NCBI RefSeq assembly: GCF_022818495.1
Contig: NZ_CP089291.1
Span: forward strand, 2,118,501 to 2,182,500
Reading direction: 5' to 3'
DNA length: 64,000 bases
From: Fodinisporobacter ferrooxydans
Lineage (GTDB): Bacteria > Bacillota > Bacilli > Tumebacillales > MYW30-H2
Below, piece after piece: positions 45,868-55,451 of this stretch (position 1 is its first letter; each line of letters begins with the position of its first letter). A program made the translations under genes and the position numbers. A model generated the notes under the pieces. That model searched no databases and was not told the origin of the DNA. It saw nothing but the letters and a program-made list of their open reading frames with translations.

Positions 45868-47091
45868 ATGAAGAAACATCAGACGAAACTCGTATCGGTC
45901 ATTGGATTGGCAGCTATGATAACGCTTACGGGATGTGGCAGCAGTTCAACAAGTTCCAGTCAGGCGTCTTCGGCAGCAGACAAAAACACGATCACTCTCG
46001 GAGTGATTACTTCCATTACCGGGGGCGACTCGGAATTCGGAAAAGCGCAAAAAGAAGGATACGAACTTGCTTTGCAGGAAATCAACAAAAACGGCGGGAT
46101 CCTTGGAAAACAAGTCAAGCTGGAGTACCTGGACGATAAGTCAAGCGCGCAAGAAGCGGCGAAAGACGTGGACCAATTGGTCAATCAGGATCATATGAAA
46201 CTGATTCTCGGTCCATACAGCTCTGGTTCTGCTCTTGCAGTTGTAAAAAAGGCGACGACGTATAAAGTACCAGTGATCGTGCCGACCGCGACTGCGGCCA
46301 ATGTGACGGAAACGGGTTCCAAATATGTGTTCCGCCTTTGTGCAACATCGGATGATTACGCAAAAGCGATGGTCGAGCTGTTCAAAAAGCAAGGAGATGT
46401 AAAAACGCTTGCGATTGTGCATGAAGATCAGAACTTTGGCGCCAGCGCAGACAAAGCGATGAAGAAATTTGCGCAAGAAGCGGGCATTCAAGTCGTGGAT
46501 GATGAAAGCTACTCTACCAAAGATTTGGATTACAAACCACTGTTGAATCGGGTGAAGCAAAAGCATCCGGATGCCATCTATTTTGCTTCCTATTCGAAAG
46601 ATGCGGTTGCCTTAATGACACAAGCCAAAGAAATCGATCTGAATGCCAAATACTTTACAGCGGCAGGTACGGGATTTAGCGTGGGTTCCTTTCCGAAAGA
46701 TGCGGGATCTGCGGCAGACTATACGCTGGCAGCCGGTCAGTGGGATGCTTCCGCGAAATGGAAAGGTTCCAAAGAATTTGATCAAAACATTTTCAAGAAA
46801 TTTGGCGATCATCCTTCCTATCATGACATGGAAGCATATGCCTCTCTCTACACAGCGAAAGCAGCGATTGAGAAAGCAGGCAGCTTAGATTCGCAAAAGA
46901 TTCGCGATGCACTGGCGAGTATTCAACTGGATACCGCATTTGGTCCGGTCAAGTTTGATGACAAAGGACAAAATGCCCATCCGGTTCTGATCACGCAAGT
47001 CCAAAACGGGAAATTTGTCACCGTTTATCCGGAATCGGCAGCGACCGGCCAGTTGAAAGTTCCGACACCTGCTTGGAAAGATCGTAAATAA
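45868..47091 (+). CDS. livJ: Branched-chain amino-acid-type ABC transporter, binding lipoprotein
   Basis: A 407-residue precursor: signal with lipobox LTGC (residue ~23), Ser-rich linker, then a Leu/Ile/Val-binding fold (ITLGVITSITGGDSEFGKAQ, EINKNGGILGKQVKLEYLDD, LILGPYSSGSALAVVKKA, PVIVPTATAANVT). It captures branched-chain amino acids or a related small acid outside the cell. AAAGGGGGAAAAAG precedes the ATG. A hairpin at 47208 separates it from livHMGF. Confidence 0.92.
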   Translation: MKKHQTKLVSVIGLAAMITLTGCGSSSTSSSQASSAADKNTITLGVITSITGGDSEFGKAQKEGYELALQEINKNGGILGKQVKLEYLDDKSSAQEAAKDVDQLVNQDHMKLILGPYSSGSALAVVKKATTYKVPVIVPTATAANVTETGSKYVFRLCATSDDYAKAMVELFKKQGDVKTLAIVHEDQNFGASADKAMKKFAQEAGIQVVDDESYSTKDLDYKPLLNRVKQKHPDAIYFASYSKDAVALMTQAKEIDLNAKYFTAAGTGFSVGSFPKDAGSAADYTLAAGQWDASAKWKGSKEFDQNIFKKFGDHPSYHDMEAYASLYTAKAAIEKAGSLDSQKIRDALASIQLDTAFGPVKFDDKGQNAHPVLITQVQNGKFVTVYPESAATGQLKVPTPAWKDRK

Positions 47092-47207
47092 GCGATCAGG
47101 CTTGCTTTATGTGGCAAAGATGACTTCCAAACCTATGCGTCAGCAGATGCGCCTCTTATGTCCTGCGCGGGCCATCGCGATACATTTGAGAATGCAGTTT
47201 TAGTGTG

Positions 47208-47236
47208 AGAAAAGGGCGAGATTCGCCCTTTTCTTG
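47208..47236 (+). terminator. Attenuating hairpin between livJ and livH
   Basis: AGAAAAGGGCGA (47208-47219) pairs perfectly with TCGCCCTTTTCT (47223-47234). There is little T-run after it, so it may protect the livJ mRNA 3' end or stop only part of the transcripts. The region 47092-47362 has no gene. Confidence 0.6.
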
Positions 47237-47362
47237 ACATAATCGAATTGAAAATTTTTTGATAAAACCTAACGGTACTTTTGTCAAGAAGTGGATTGAT
47301 GCACGTGTCGATTGATATGCATAGAAAGGAATACTGAAACTATCATAATAAGGGGGAACAGC

Positions 47363-48223
47363 ATGTTTTTACAAACAATCGTGGACGGCATTATGCTCGG
47401 CGGCTTGTATGCCATTATTGGCATGGGATTGGCCGTCGTGTTTGGCACCATGCGGATTATCAACTTTGCACATGGGCAGTTTGTGATGGTGGGCATGTAT
47501 ATCAGCTATGCATGCTTTCAGTTTTTGCATATCGATCCGTATCTTTCGATTGGGATCAGTTTTGTGATCAGCTTTTTACTTGGCATTCTTGTCTTCCGTC
47601 TCACGCTCAAACCGATTCTGCATGCGCCGGAGATGAATCATATCTTGCTGACGGCCGGACTTGGCCTGATGCTCACAAACCTGTCCCAAATGGTCTTTAA
47701 TACCAATCAACTGACGGTGAATTTGCCATATGGCCATCATACGATCCATTTTCTTCATGTCGAAGTGAATCAGGCGTATCTCCTTTCCTTTATCATCGCC
47801 GGTTTTGTGGCATTGTTCTTGTTTTTGTTCATGCTGAAAACGGAAACAGGGCGTTCGATTCGGGCGATCTCCCAAAATTCGTCTTCGTCCGCATTGATGG
47901 GGATTCCTGTGAATCGAATCACGACACTCGTCTTTGGTCTTGGCATCGCCATCGCCGGAGTGGCAGGGACGCTCCTTTTGCCCGTGCATTATGTGGACCC
48001 GTCGGTGGGCGACTCTTTCAGTCTCCTGGCCTTCATCATCGTCGTGTTGGGCGGAATGGGGAGCATCTTTGGAGCAGGCATTGGCGGTATTTTGATCGGC
48101 TTGATTTGGAGCTTGTCTTCTTTCTATCTAGGCGGAAGTTATGGAGACGTTTTGACGTATATCATGTTCTTGCTTGTACTGTTGTTGAAACCATCCGGTC
48201 TATTTGGGAGGAGCAGAGTGTGA
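47363..48223 (+). CDS. livH: Branched-chain amino-acid ABC permease LivH
   Basis: A 286-residue membrane protein with about eight helices and LivH motifs: GGLYAIIGMGLAVVFGTMRI, INFAHGQFVMVG, RAISQNSSSSALMGIPVNRI and VVLGGMGSIFGAGIGGILIG. The frame is open from 47312, but AAGGGGG (47350-47356) and the family N-terminus place the start at ATG 47363. It overlaps livM by four bases. Confidence 0.94.
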   Translation: MFLQTIVDGIMLGGLYAIIGMGLAVVFGTMRIINFAHGQFVMVGMYISYACFQFLHIDPYLSIGISFVISFLLGILVFRLTLKPILHAPEMNHILLTAGLGLMLTNLSQMVFNTNQLTVNLPYGHHTIHFLHVEVNQAYLLSFIIAGFVALFLFLFMLKTETGRSIRAISQNSSSSALMGIPVNRITTLVFGLGIAIAGVAGTLLLPVHYVDPSVGDSFSLLAFIIVVLGGMGSIFGAGIGGILIGLIWSLSSFYLGGSYGDVLTYIMFLLVLLLKPSGLFGRSRV

Positions 48224-49188
48224 AAAAGTGGTTCGTGGCTTGTTTGATCTTGATTCTCTGTGTGTTGTTGCCATTTGTGACGAATTTGTACTATAAACAA
48301 ATTCTATTTTATATCTTTATCTTTGGCGGTGTCGGTCTTGCATGGAATCTCGTAGGCGGCTATGCGGGACAAATTTCTCTTGGACATGCGGTATTTTTTG
48401 GAATCGGGGCATATAGTTTTGCATTGCTTGCGCCACATACAGGCGTCATTCTCGGGATTGTATTGGCCGGCCTGGTCTCCGCCATCAGCGCCGTACCGAT
48501 CGGCTGGATTTGTTTTCGGCTGAGAGGACCTTATTTTTCTCTTGCAACGATTGCGGTCGCACAGTTGATGAATGTTCTCGCCACCAATCAGTTGAAGCAT
48601 TGGACGCAGGGAGCGGCTGGCCTGCTGGTGCCCAATGTCGTGAAAAATCCGGACAACTATTATTGGGTCGCGTTGGGGTTTGCCGCCCTTGCCTTTGGAA
48701 TCGTAACGCGGATGGCCACGAGCAAAACCGGCTATTATTTGATGGCGATTCGGGAAGATGAAGACACGGCTCAGACGATTACCGTAAATACCCCCTTGTA
48801 TAAACTTTATGCGTTGATCGTATCCGCCTTTTTGACAGGCATCGGTGGCGTCGTTTTTGCAGCAAATCTCGGCAGCATTCAGCCCAATGACGTGTTTGGC
48901 GGGGCGATTTCCAATCAGGTGGTGTTTCTGGCGATTCTTGGCGGCGCCGGCACTATCTACGGACCGTTGGTCGGAGCGTTTATCCTGGAATTTGCCTCCG
49001 ATTATCTGAAAAACTCTGTCGGCTCCTTGAGCTTTATCGGAGATCCGAATGCATTTGCGTTTTTTGTATATGGGTTGTTGATTGTGCTTGTCGTGATGTT
49101 CATGCCGGCAGGAATTGTCGGTACCCTGGAAAATCGGTGGAAAAGGAGAGTCAACTATGGCATTGCTCGAGTTTCAAGGAGTCAGTAA
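48220..49188 (+). CDS. livM: Branched-chain amino-acid ABC permease LivM
   Basis: A 322-residue membrane protein: GLAWNLVGGYAGQISLGHAV, RLRGPYFSLATIAVAQLMNV, AIREDEDTAQTITVNTPLYK and ILGGAGTIYGPLVGAFILE are LivM signatures. GTG 48220, overlapping the livH stop in GTGA and preceded by GGAGGAG, is used as start; the frame is open further upstream inside livH. Its 3' end overlaps livG by 32 bases. Confidence 0.93.
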   Translation: MKKWFVACLILILCVLLPFVTNLYYKQILFYIFIFGGVGLAWNLVGGYAGQISLGHAVFFGIGAYSFALLAPHTGVILGIVLAGLVSAISAVPIGWICFRLRGPYFSLATIAVAQLMNVLATNQLKHWTQGAAGLLVPNVVKNPDNYYWVALGFAALAFGIVTRMATSKTGYYLMAIREDEDTAQTITVNTPLYKLYALIVSAFLTGIGGVVFAANLGSIQPNDVFGGAISNQVVFLAILGGAGTIYGPLVGAFILEFASDYLKNSVGSLSFIGDPNAFAFFVYGLLIVLVVMFMPAGIVGTLENRWKRRVNYGIARVSRSQ

Positions 49189-49882
49189 ACGCTTTGGAGG
49201 TCTGCTTGCCACCAATGATGTGACATTTTCCATTGAGGAAGGGGAAGTGTTGTCGATTATCGGACCGAATGGGGCAGGAAAGACGACGATTTTTAATCTG
49301 ATTACCGGGTTCATCAAGCCGGACCAGGGCAGCATCCGTTTTCACGGGCAGTCCATCGTCGGCAAAAAGCCATATCAAATCGCCAGGATTGGCGTGGGAC
49401 GGACGTTTCAAATCGTCAAACCCCTTGTGAACATGTCGGTGTTGGAAAACGTCATGCTAGGAGCATTTTCCCGCACTTCTTCCACAGGAGAGGCGCGGAA
49501 CAAAGCGTTGGAGATTCTGGAATTGACCGGCTTGCACAATCGCAAGGATATGACGGCAGGCAGTCTCACACTTGCCGGAAGAAAGCGGTTGGAGATTGCC
49601 CGCGCCCTTGCCATCCGCCCGAAGCTGATTCTGCTCGATGAAGTGGTGGCAGGTCTGACGCCGACGGAAGCGGTAGAAACGATCAAGCTGTTGAAGGAAT
49701 TGAAAAGTCATGGCATTTCGGCGGTCGGCGGCATCGAACACGTGATGCGTGTGGTGATGGAAATCTCCGATCGTGTCATCGTGATCAATCATGGAACCAA
49801 AATTGCGGAAGGAACGCCGCAGGATGTTACCTCCCATCCGGAAGTCATCAAAGCCTACTTAGGTTCCAGTGAGGAGGAATAA
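49157..49882 (+). CDS. livG: Branched-chain amino-acid ABC ATPase LivG
   Basis: A 241-residue ATPase: GPNGAGKTTIFNLITGF (Walker A), VGRTFQIVKPLVNMSVLENV, SLTLAGRKRLEIARALA (variant signature of LivG) and LILLDEVVAGLTPTE (Walker B). AAGGAGAG precedes ATG 49157. It pairs with LivF to drive transport. Base composition is more GC-rich than the CRISPR island. Confidence 0.94.
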   Translation: MALLEFQGVSKRFGGLLATNDVTFSIEEGEVLSIIGPNGAGKTTIFNLITGFIKPDQGSIRFHGQSIVGKKPYQIARIGVGRTFQIVKPLVNMSVLENVMLGAFSRTSSTGEARNKALEILELTGLHNRKDMTAGSLTLAGRKRLEIARALAIRPKLILLDEVVAGLTPTEAVETIKLLKELKSHGISAVGGIEHVMRVVMEISDRVIVINHGTKIAEGTPQDVTSHPEVIKAYLGSSEEE

Positions 49883-49884
49883 TC

Positions 49885-50592
49885 GTGCTGCAAGTGGAAG
49901 AAATCGATGTGTTTTATGGGGACATGCAAGCGTTAAACGGTCTTGCCCTCGATGTGCGGGAAGGGGAAATCGTGGCGTTGGTGGGGGCGAACGGCGCCGG
50001 CAAATCCACCACCTTGCGAACGATCTCGGGGCTGTTGCATCCGCGCAACGGCCGGATCGTGTTCTGTGGAGGGGAGATTCATAAAAACGATCCGCATACA
50101 ATCGTGGATCTTGGCATCAGCCATGTACCGGAAGGCAGGCAATTGTTTCCGATGATGTCAGTCAGGGAAAATTTATTGTTGGGCGGACATGTAAAGCGGG
50201 CACGAGGGCAGCGGGAAGAAAAGCTGATAAAAGAAATTTTTCCCATGTTTCCACGGTTGAAAGAGCGCGAACACCAGATGGCCGGCACATTAAGCGGTGG
50301 AGAACAACAGATGGTGGCCATTGCCCGGGGAATGATGAGCAATCCAAGATTGCTGATTTTAGACGAGCCGTCTCTGGGTCTGGCGCCTGTGATCGTGAAG
50401 GAAATGTTCGAAATTATCAAGACCATTCGCAGCAAAGGCATGACGGTGATGATCGTCGAACAAAATGTGGTGCAAACCCTGAAGATTGCTGACCGCGCGT
50501 ATGTGGTTGAAAATGGACATGTAGTGATGAGTGGCGACAGCAAGGAATTGCTCAATGACGATCATGTCAAGCAAGCGTATTTAGGGATGTAA
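49885..50592 (+). CDS. livF: Branched-chain amino-acid ABC ATPase LivF
   Basis: A 235-residue ATPase: VFYGDMQALNGLALDVREGE, GANGAGKSTTLRTISGL (Walker A), VPEGRQLFPMMSVRENLLLG, LSGGEQQMVAIARGMM and LLILDEPSLGLAPV. GTG start 2 bases after livG with GAGGAG overlapping the livG stop region. Last gene of the liv operon. Confidence 0.94.
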   Translation: MLQVEEIDVFYGDMQALNGLALDVREGEIVALVGANGAGKSTTLRTISGLLHPRNGRIVFCGGEIHKNDPHTIVDLGISHVPEGRQLFPMMSVRENLLLGGHVKRARGQREEKLIKEIFPMFPRLKEREHQMAGTLSGGEQQMVAIARGMMSNPRLLILDEPSLGLAPVIVKEMFEIIKTIRSKGMTVMIVEQNVVQTLKIADRAYVVENGHVVMSGDSKELLNDDHVKQAYLGM

Positions 50593-50645
50593 TGATGCAA
50601 GCTTGCTTGCACGTCCGGCAAACCCGATCATCCAATTTTAGGAAC

Positions 50646-50683
50646 GCCCGCATCCCTTTCCCAAGTGAATGCGGGCATTTTTA
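50646..50683 (+). terminator. Terminator of the liv operon
   Basis: GCCCGCAT (50646-50653) and ATGCGGGC (50669-50676) form the stem, followed by ATTTTTAATC, which reaches the stop codon of the convergent dctB gene. Confidence 0.85.
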
Positions 50684-51742
50684 ATCATTTCCATACTTGC
50701 GTTGCAGTTCCCGAATCTGCTCAATCATTTGTTTGCCGAAAATCGGTTTATATTGGTCATATATGGGATTCCAAACAGCCATCCATTGTTTTTTCTCAGC
50801 AGGAGTCAATTCATGGACGTTTAAGCCTGGAATATTTTTCAGCATATTCCATTGCTCTTGATTCAGTTGAATCGCTTCTTCATTTTCCCAGGCGGTCGTT
50901 TCTTGCAAAGCTTCCGAAATATCATTTTGCAAATCTTTTGGTATGCGATTCCAAAACGTTTGATTGAATAATACTACATACCCTAAATAAGATTCGTTGC
51001 AGATCGTTATATAGTTTTGGAATTGATAGAGTTTTTTTGAGTAAATATTGGAAATCGAATTTTCTTCTCCGTCAACCGTTCCGGATTCCAATTTCTGAAA
51101 CAACTGATTAAAAGGGACTGCCGTGGTATTTGCATGCATCAGCCTAAATTTATCTTCCATGACTTTGCTTTGCTCGATTCGAAAATTGATGCCATTAAAA
51201 TCCTTTGGTTGAATAATCGGGCGTTTGTCGTTCGTGATTTGCCGAAATCCATTCCCCCAAAAAGCCATTCCGATCATGTTTTTGGATTGTAATGTCTGCA
51301 AAAGTTCTTGCCCGATTGCTCCGTGAAATGCTGCTTGCACTGCCTGATCATTCGGGAATGCAAAAGGCAAATCCATGACCATCCATTCCGGTATTTGATT
51401 TGAGATAATTGAGAAACTTGGAGCAATCATCTGCACGTTGCCTTGCTTGAGAGCATCAATTTCGTCGAATTCATTATAAAGAGATCCATCAGGAAATAAT
51501 TCTACTTTGACACGCCCTTTTGTTTTCTGATTCACTAGATGTGCAAACATTTTGGCTGCAAGTCCTTTGGGAGTATTTTCCGCCACAACATAACTGAATT
51601 TAATGACAATTTCTTTGCCCAGTCCTTGCTGTTCATAGTCATAAGGAAGGCGTTTTGATGAGAAAACATCGGAGAAGCCGATAATAATAGAAGTCAGAAA
51701 GCCTAAAAGTACGAACAAAGCAATGCCAACATAGGATTTCAT
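50681..51742 (-). CDS. dctB: DctP/DctB-type C4-dicarboxylate-binding protein
   Basis: A 353-residue protein with an N-terminal membrane segment (residues 5-25) and a TRAP-type solute-binding domain: IKFSYVVAENTPKGLAAKMF, KTKGRVKVELFPDGSLYNEF, GNVQMIAPSF and FNQLFQKLESGTVDGEENSI. No TRAP membrane subunits are nearby. In Bacillus, a similar protein (DctB) acts with sensor DctS, and here it is divergent from a DctS-like kinase, so a co-sensor role is more likely than transport. GGAG precedes the ATG. Confidence 0.85.
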   Translation of the reverse strand: MKSYVGIALFVLLGFLTSIIIGFSDVFSSKRLPYDYEQQGLGKEIVIKFSYVVAENTPKGLAAKMFAHLVNQKTKGRVKVELFPDGSLYNEFDEIDALKQGNVQMIAPSFSIISNQIPEWMVMDLPFAFPNDQAVQAAFHGAIGQELLQTLQSKNMIGMAFWGNGFRQITNDKRPIIQPKDFNGINFRIEQSKVMEDKFRLMHANTTAVPFNQLFQKLESGTVDGEENSISNIYSKKLYQFQNYITICNESYLGYVVLFNQTFWNRIPKDLQNDISEALQETTAWENEEAIQLNQEQWNMLKNIPGLNVHELTPAEKKQWMAVWNPIYDQYKPIFGKQMIEQIRELQRKYGND

Positions 51743-51862
51743 AAAACATTCTCCACGTATTTTAGAAATGTAGTATATGATACATAGTGTATCATAAACG
51801 TAGCGATGAAACTTGTATTCATTCCGTCATTGCACTCTATCATTGGCTAGGGGTTCGTTAAC

Positions 51863-53452
51863 ATGTTTCGTGGTATGTCGATTCGCTGGAAAATTACGAT
51901 TCTGTCATTTGGCATCATCTTATTTTCACTCATGATCGGTGGTATCAATTTGATAGGAAATATTTTCCATGTCCAGGAAGAAGAGTTGGGAAAACGTTTA
52001 TTGGTGACTGCGCGAACGATTGCCGAACTTCCTCCGGTCATTGAAAAACTCTCCAATGAGAAAAATGGCCCGCCGATTAACAAAGTAGTCGAACGAATCC
52101 GTGTCATCAATAATGTGGATTATATCGTCGTATTGGATATGGACGGAAAAATACTGTCGCATCCTGTGAGAGACAAGATTGGCACATATTCGCAAGGAGC
52201 CGACGAGCGCTCCGCTTTTGCGGAACATACGTATTTATCAAAAGCGAAGGGAGACCTGGGGATTGCCTTGCGCGCTTTTGTCCCCGTAATGGATGAGAAG
52301 AATGTGCAAGTGGGAGTTGTCCTTGTCGGAAAACTGTTGCCGAGTTTGTGGGATGTTGTTGATGCGATGCGTGATAAAATTTATGTAACGTTTTCACTTT
52401 CCTTGCTATTTGGAATTTTGGGTTCCTACAGTTTGGCGAAACATATCAAGAAACAAATGCTGCAGTTGGAACCTCAGGAAATCGCACGGATGTTGCTTGA
52501 ACGGACGGCTACATTTAATGCGATACATGAAGGAATCATTGCCGTTGATAAACAGGATCGAATTACGATTTTTAATGAACATGCGATGCAAATGCTGAAA
52601 ATACACGAAGATGTGGTCGGTCGATCCATCTATGAAGCAATTCCGGATGAACGATTGAAAGAAACGTTTGCTTTTGAACATGTGGTGTACAATCAGGAAC
52701 TGCTTGTTGGCACAAATGTGATACTCTACACCAGGGTGCCTATTCAACTGGAAAATCAAATCATCGGAGCGGTCCTGGTATTCCAGGATCGGACGGAAGT
52801 AAAAAAAATTGCGGAAGAACTGACAGGAGTTCGGGCCTTCGTCGACGCGTTGCGAGTCCAAAACCATGAATTTATGAATAAACTGCATACGATTGGCGGC
52901 TTAATTCAGTTGAATCATAAAGAAAAAGCGTTGGATTTTTTATTTCAAGTAACCGAGCAAAAAGAAGAACTGACGCGGTTTCTAAGCAATCGAATCGGAG
53001 ATGAAAGCCTCGCCGGACTGTTAATCGCAAAAGTAAGCAGAGGAAAAGAGCTCGGGATCGAAGTTGTAATTGACCAGCAAAGCAGGCTGGAACACTATCC
53101 GGGAGTTCTGGACCATCATGATTTTGTCATTTTAGTCGGAAATCTGATTGAAAATGCATTTGACGCATTAAAAGATCGGATGGAGCATAAAAAAGTATTT
53201 GTAAGTTTTGAGCAAGATTTGGATTCCTTGACGGTCTTGGTGGAAGATAACGGGGGCGGCATAAGGGAAGATATACAATCCAGAATTTTTGAAAAAGGCT
53301 TTTCTACGAAAGGAACACAAGGAAGAGGCGTAGGATTGCACTTGGTGAATAGCATTGTGCATAAAGGGAAAGGCGACATACAAATCGATTCAAGGGAAGG
53401 TGAAGGCACGAGTATATGGATCACATTTCCCATGAAAGTTGCAGATGAATAA
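51863..53452 (+). CDS. dctS: DctS/CitA-family sensor histidine kinase
   Basis: A 529-residue membrane kinase: helix at about 10-32, extracellular PASp sensor (about 40-170, VDYIVVLDMDGKILSHPVRD), second helix at about 175-195, cytoplasmic PAS (about 215-320), DHp helix with LRVQNHEFMNKLHTIGGLIQ (phospho-acceptor His335) and HATPase with LIENAFDAL, EDNGGGI and GRGVGLHLVNSIV. The family senses citrate or C4-dicarboxylates. No DctR-type response regulator follows; the next gene, 252 bases away, is a transporter. It is divergent from dctB, with 120 bases between the starts. Confidence 0.88.
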   Translation: MFRGMSIRWKITILSFGIILFSLMIGGINLIGNIFHVQEEELGKRLLVTARTIAELPPVIEKLSNEKNGPPINKVVERIRVINNVDYIVVLDMDGKILSHPVRDKIGTYSQGADERSAFAEHTYLSKAKGDLGIALRAFVPVMDEKNVQVGVVLVGKLLPSLWDVVDAMRDKIYVTFSLSLLFGILGSYSLAKHIKKQMLQLEPQEIARMLLERTATFNAIHEGIIAVDKQDRITIFNEHAMQMLKIHEDVVGRSIYEAIPDERLKETFAFEHVVYNQELLVGTNVILYTRVPIQLENQIIGAVLVFQDRTEVKKIAEELTGVRAFVDALRVQNHEFMNKLHTIGGLIQLNHKEKALDFLFQVTEQKEELTRFLSNRIGDESLAGLLIAKVSRGKELGIEVVIDQQSRLEHYPGVLDHHDFVILVGNLIENAFDALKDRMEHKKVFVSFEQDLDSLTVLVEDNGGGIREDIQSRIFEKGFSTKGTQGRGVGLHLVNSIVHKGKGDIQIDSREGEGTSIWITFPMKVADE

Positions 53453-53518
53453 TCGATTGCGTTTCATTTTATCCATACACACCGCATGGAGGATTGCAGG
53501 TATGTATTTTTTGTGAAC

Positions 53519-53532
53519 AAAAAGACCAAAAT
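53519..53532 (+). promoter_or_regulatory. AAAAAGACCAAAAT motif upstream of the MFS gene
   Basis: Identical to 45678-45691 upstream of livJ. It lies about 170 bases before the MFS start in an otherwise empty 252-base interval. A site for the missing response regulator is one possibility. Confidence 0.4.
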
Positions 53533-53704
53533 CAACAATACGACCTAATTATTTTCAATTTCACATGAAAGCGATACCATACTTTCAAGGGCTTTCATTC
53601 ATAAAATTCGGTGCGGGCATGATGAAAGTATTGGAGTACACCGAAATTTGGAAAAGTTCTGTGCATTACATTTTGAAAATGATTGAACGATGGAGGGGTA
53701 GAAG

Positions 53705-55027
53705 GTGCAACGGAATTTTCGATATGTCATTATTTCAATGGTAGTATTCATGACGGTCATCAATTATATCGACCGTGGAGCAATTGCATATGCACAAGCG
53801 TCAATCATCAAATTGTTTCATTTGAATCCTAAATCATGGGGAGAAGTTTTGGGCTATTTCGGCTATGGGTATATGTTTGGCGCTTTGTTCGGCGGGGTTC
53901 TCGCAGATAAAAAGGGTCCGAAATTTGTCTGGATTTTATTCGGGACGTTATGGTCGATATTCGAAGCAGGGACAGCGTTTGCCGGAGATATTGGAATGGC
54001 GATGTTCGGCGGCTCGGCAATTGCAGGTTTTGCGATTTTTCGTATCTTGTTCGGATTTGCTGAAGGGCCGGCTTTTTCTACCATTAACCGTACGATGGCG
54101 AACTGGGCAGCTCCAAAAGAGAGAGGGTTTGTTGCATCCCTCGGCGTGTTGGGAGCTCCGCTAGGTTCCTTGATTACTGCGCCGGTTGCGGTCGGATTGC
54201 TCTCCGTTACCAGTTGGCAAACGACATTTCTCATTCTTGGAGCGATCGGGATTATCTGGGTAATTATCTGGGCTAAAGTATTTAAAAACAAACCGGACGA
54301 ACATCCAAGCGTTTCGAAAGAAGAACTTGAGGAAATACGTTCATCGAAAGATTTGCTGGCAAACGAAACGACATTGGTACAAGCGGAAAAGGAACGTATT
54401 ACTGTCGGCGATTTCTTTAAAAATCCGACGCTGTTCTTTAATGCCATTGGTTACTTCGCTTTCCAATATGTGAATTTTCTGCTTTTGACATGGACACCGA
54501 AGTACTTGCAAGATCAATTTCATTATTCACTCGGAAAATTGTGGTATCTTGGCATGATCCCATGGATTGGCGCATGTGCAACAGTCTTATTGGGCGGTAA
54601 AATCTCTGATTCTCTGCGTCGTAAAACCGGAAGTCTGAAAGTTGCCCGTTCAGGTCTTGCTGTTGTTTCCCTGTTGCTTACAGCGATCTGTTTCTTGGCA
54701 ATACCTGCAGTTCATAGCGTCACAGCCGTCTTGCTGCTGATGGCAGTCGGCAATGCGTTCAACTTTTTGCCGAATTCCGTCTATTGGACGATCATTATCG
54801 ACACTGAGCCGTCAAAAGCTGGTACATTTGGCGGGATTACACACTTTATTACCAATATTGCAACAATCGTCGCACCGATGTTGACAGGATATCTTGTTGC
54901 AGATAGCGGTTATAAAGCGATGTTTATTGCAGCTGCGATCGCAGCAGTGGTTGGTATGCTGGCGATGATTTTTGTAAACCCAGGCAGAAACAATCGTGGA
55001 CAAATCAACAAGGTCACTGCTGCGTAA
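53705..55027 (+). CDS. MFS transporter, anion:cation symporter family
   Basis: A 440-residue protein with twelve predicted helices. NYIDRGAIAYAQASIIK in helix 1 and LADKKGPKFVWILFG after helix 2 are typical of the ACS family (glucarate/galactonate, hexuronate and similar organic acids). GTG start behind GGAGGGGTAG. Its position next to the dctB-dctS pair suggests it transports the carboxylate sensed by DctS. A terminator follows at 55089. Confidence 0.88.
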   Translation: MQRNFRYVIISMVVFMTVINYIDRGAIAYAQASIIKLFHLNPKSWGEVLGYFGYGYMFGALFGGVLADKKGPKFVWILFGTLWSIFEAGTAFAGDIGMAMFGGSAIAGFAIFRILFGFAEGPAFSTINRTMANWAAPKERGFVASLGVLGAPLGSLITAPVAVGLLSVTSWQTTFLILGAIGIIWVIIWAKVFKNKPDEHPSVSKEELEEIRSSKDLLANETTLVQAEKERITVGDFFKNPTLFFNAIGYFAFQYVNFLLLTWTPKYLQDQFHYSLGKLWYLGMIPWIGACATVLLGGKISDSLRRKTGSLKVARSGLAVVSLLLTAICFLAIPAVHSVTAVLLLMAVGNAFNFLPNSVYWTIIIDTEPSKAGTFGGITHFITNIATIVAPMLTGYLVADSGYKAMFIAAAIAAVVGMLAMIFVNPGRNNRGQINKVTAA

Positions 55028-55088
55028 CCGTTTGCGTGCAACAGTATCCAGAGAAACGAAGCAGCATATCCAAAAGCAATAGCAAAAA

Positions 55089-55127
55089 CCGACGCCCTTT
55101 TTTTGCTGGGGTTGTCGGCTTTTTTTA
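55089..55127. terminator. Bidirectional-looking terminator after the MFS gene
   Basis: CCGAC (55089-55093) and GTCGG (55114-55118) bracket a T-rich loop and are followed by CTTTTTTT on the plus strand and TTTTTGC on the minus strand. Confidence 0.7.
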
Positions 55128-55197
55128 TCGCCAAAGCAAACAAATCAAGCACTTTTATCGTCTATTATTATACTAACAGTAACTTAATCCTGAATCC

Positions 55198-55261
55198 GTG
55201 ACGATAGTCACCAAGTGCCTGGGCAGGCGTGATTACACCTACCCCAAGGTACCATTTTTTA
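55198..55261 (+). other. Four consecutive short hairpins with four-base loops
   Basis: GTGAC-GATA-GTCAC (55198-55211), GCCT-GGGC-AGGC (55217-55228), GTG-ATTA-CAC (55229-55238) and TACC-CCAA-GGTA (55240-55251) follow one another and end in CCATTTTTT. It contains GCCTGGGCA, a signature of ZTP riboswitches, but the other parts of that aptamer are missing. Class unknown. The rest of 55262-55451 shows no gene. Confidence 0.4.
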
Positions 55262-55451
55262 TGCGATTACCAGAAACGTTAGTTGGTTTTGCCGTTTCGT
55301 CAGGTTCGTATGTTCAAGTGCTCAGGGATTTTGCTTTTGGATAATTGCCGATATTTATCACAATTGGATGATTTTTGTCATTTTCTGTTGATTCATAGTT
55401 GTAACTTTATGTTAGAATAGTTGATAAGATGCGAATAAGAAGGCGGTATAT

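Noticed and set aside
50665..50967. Plus-strand frame of 100 codons at the end of dctB
   Set aside because: Lies antisense to a well-supported gene and overlaps the liv terminator.
55198..55261. ZTP (pfl) riboswitch
   Set aside because: Only GTGAC and GCCTGGGCA are present; the P2/P3 stems and spacing of the aptamer are missing, and the nearby genes are not purine or folate genes.
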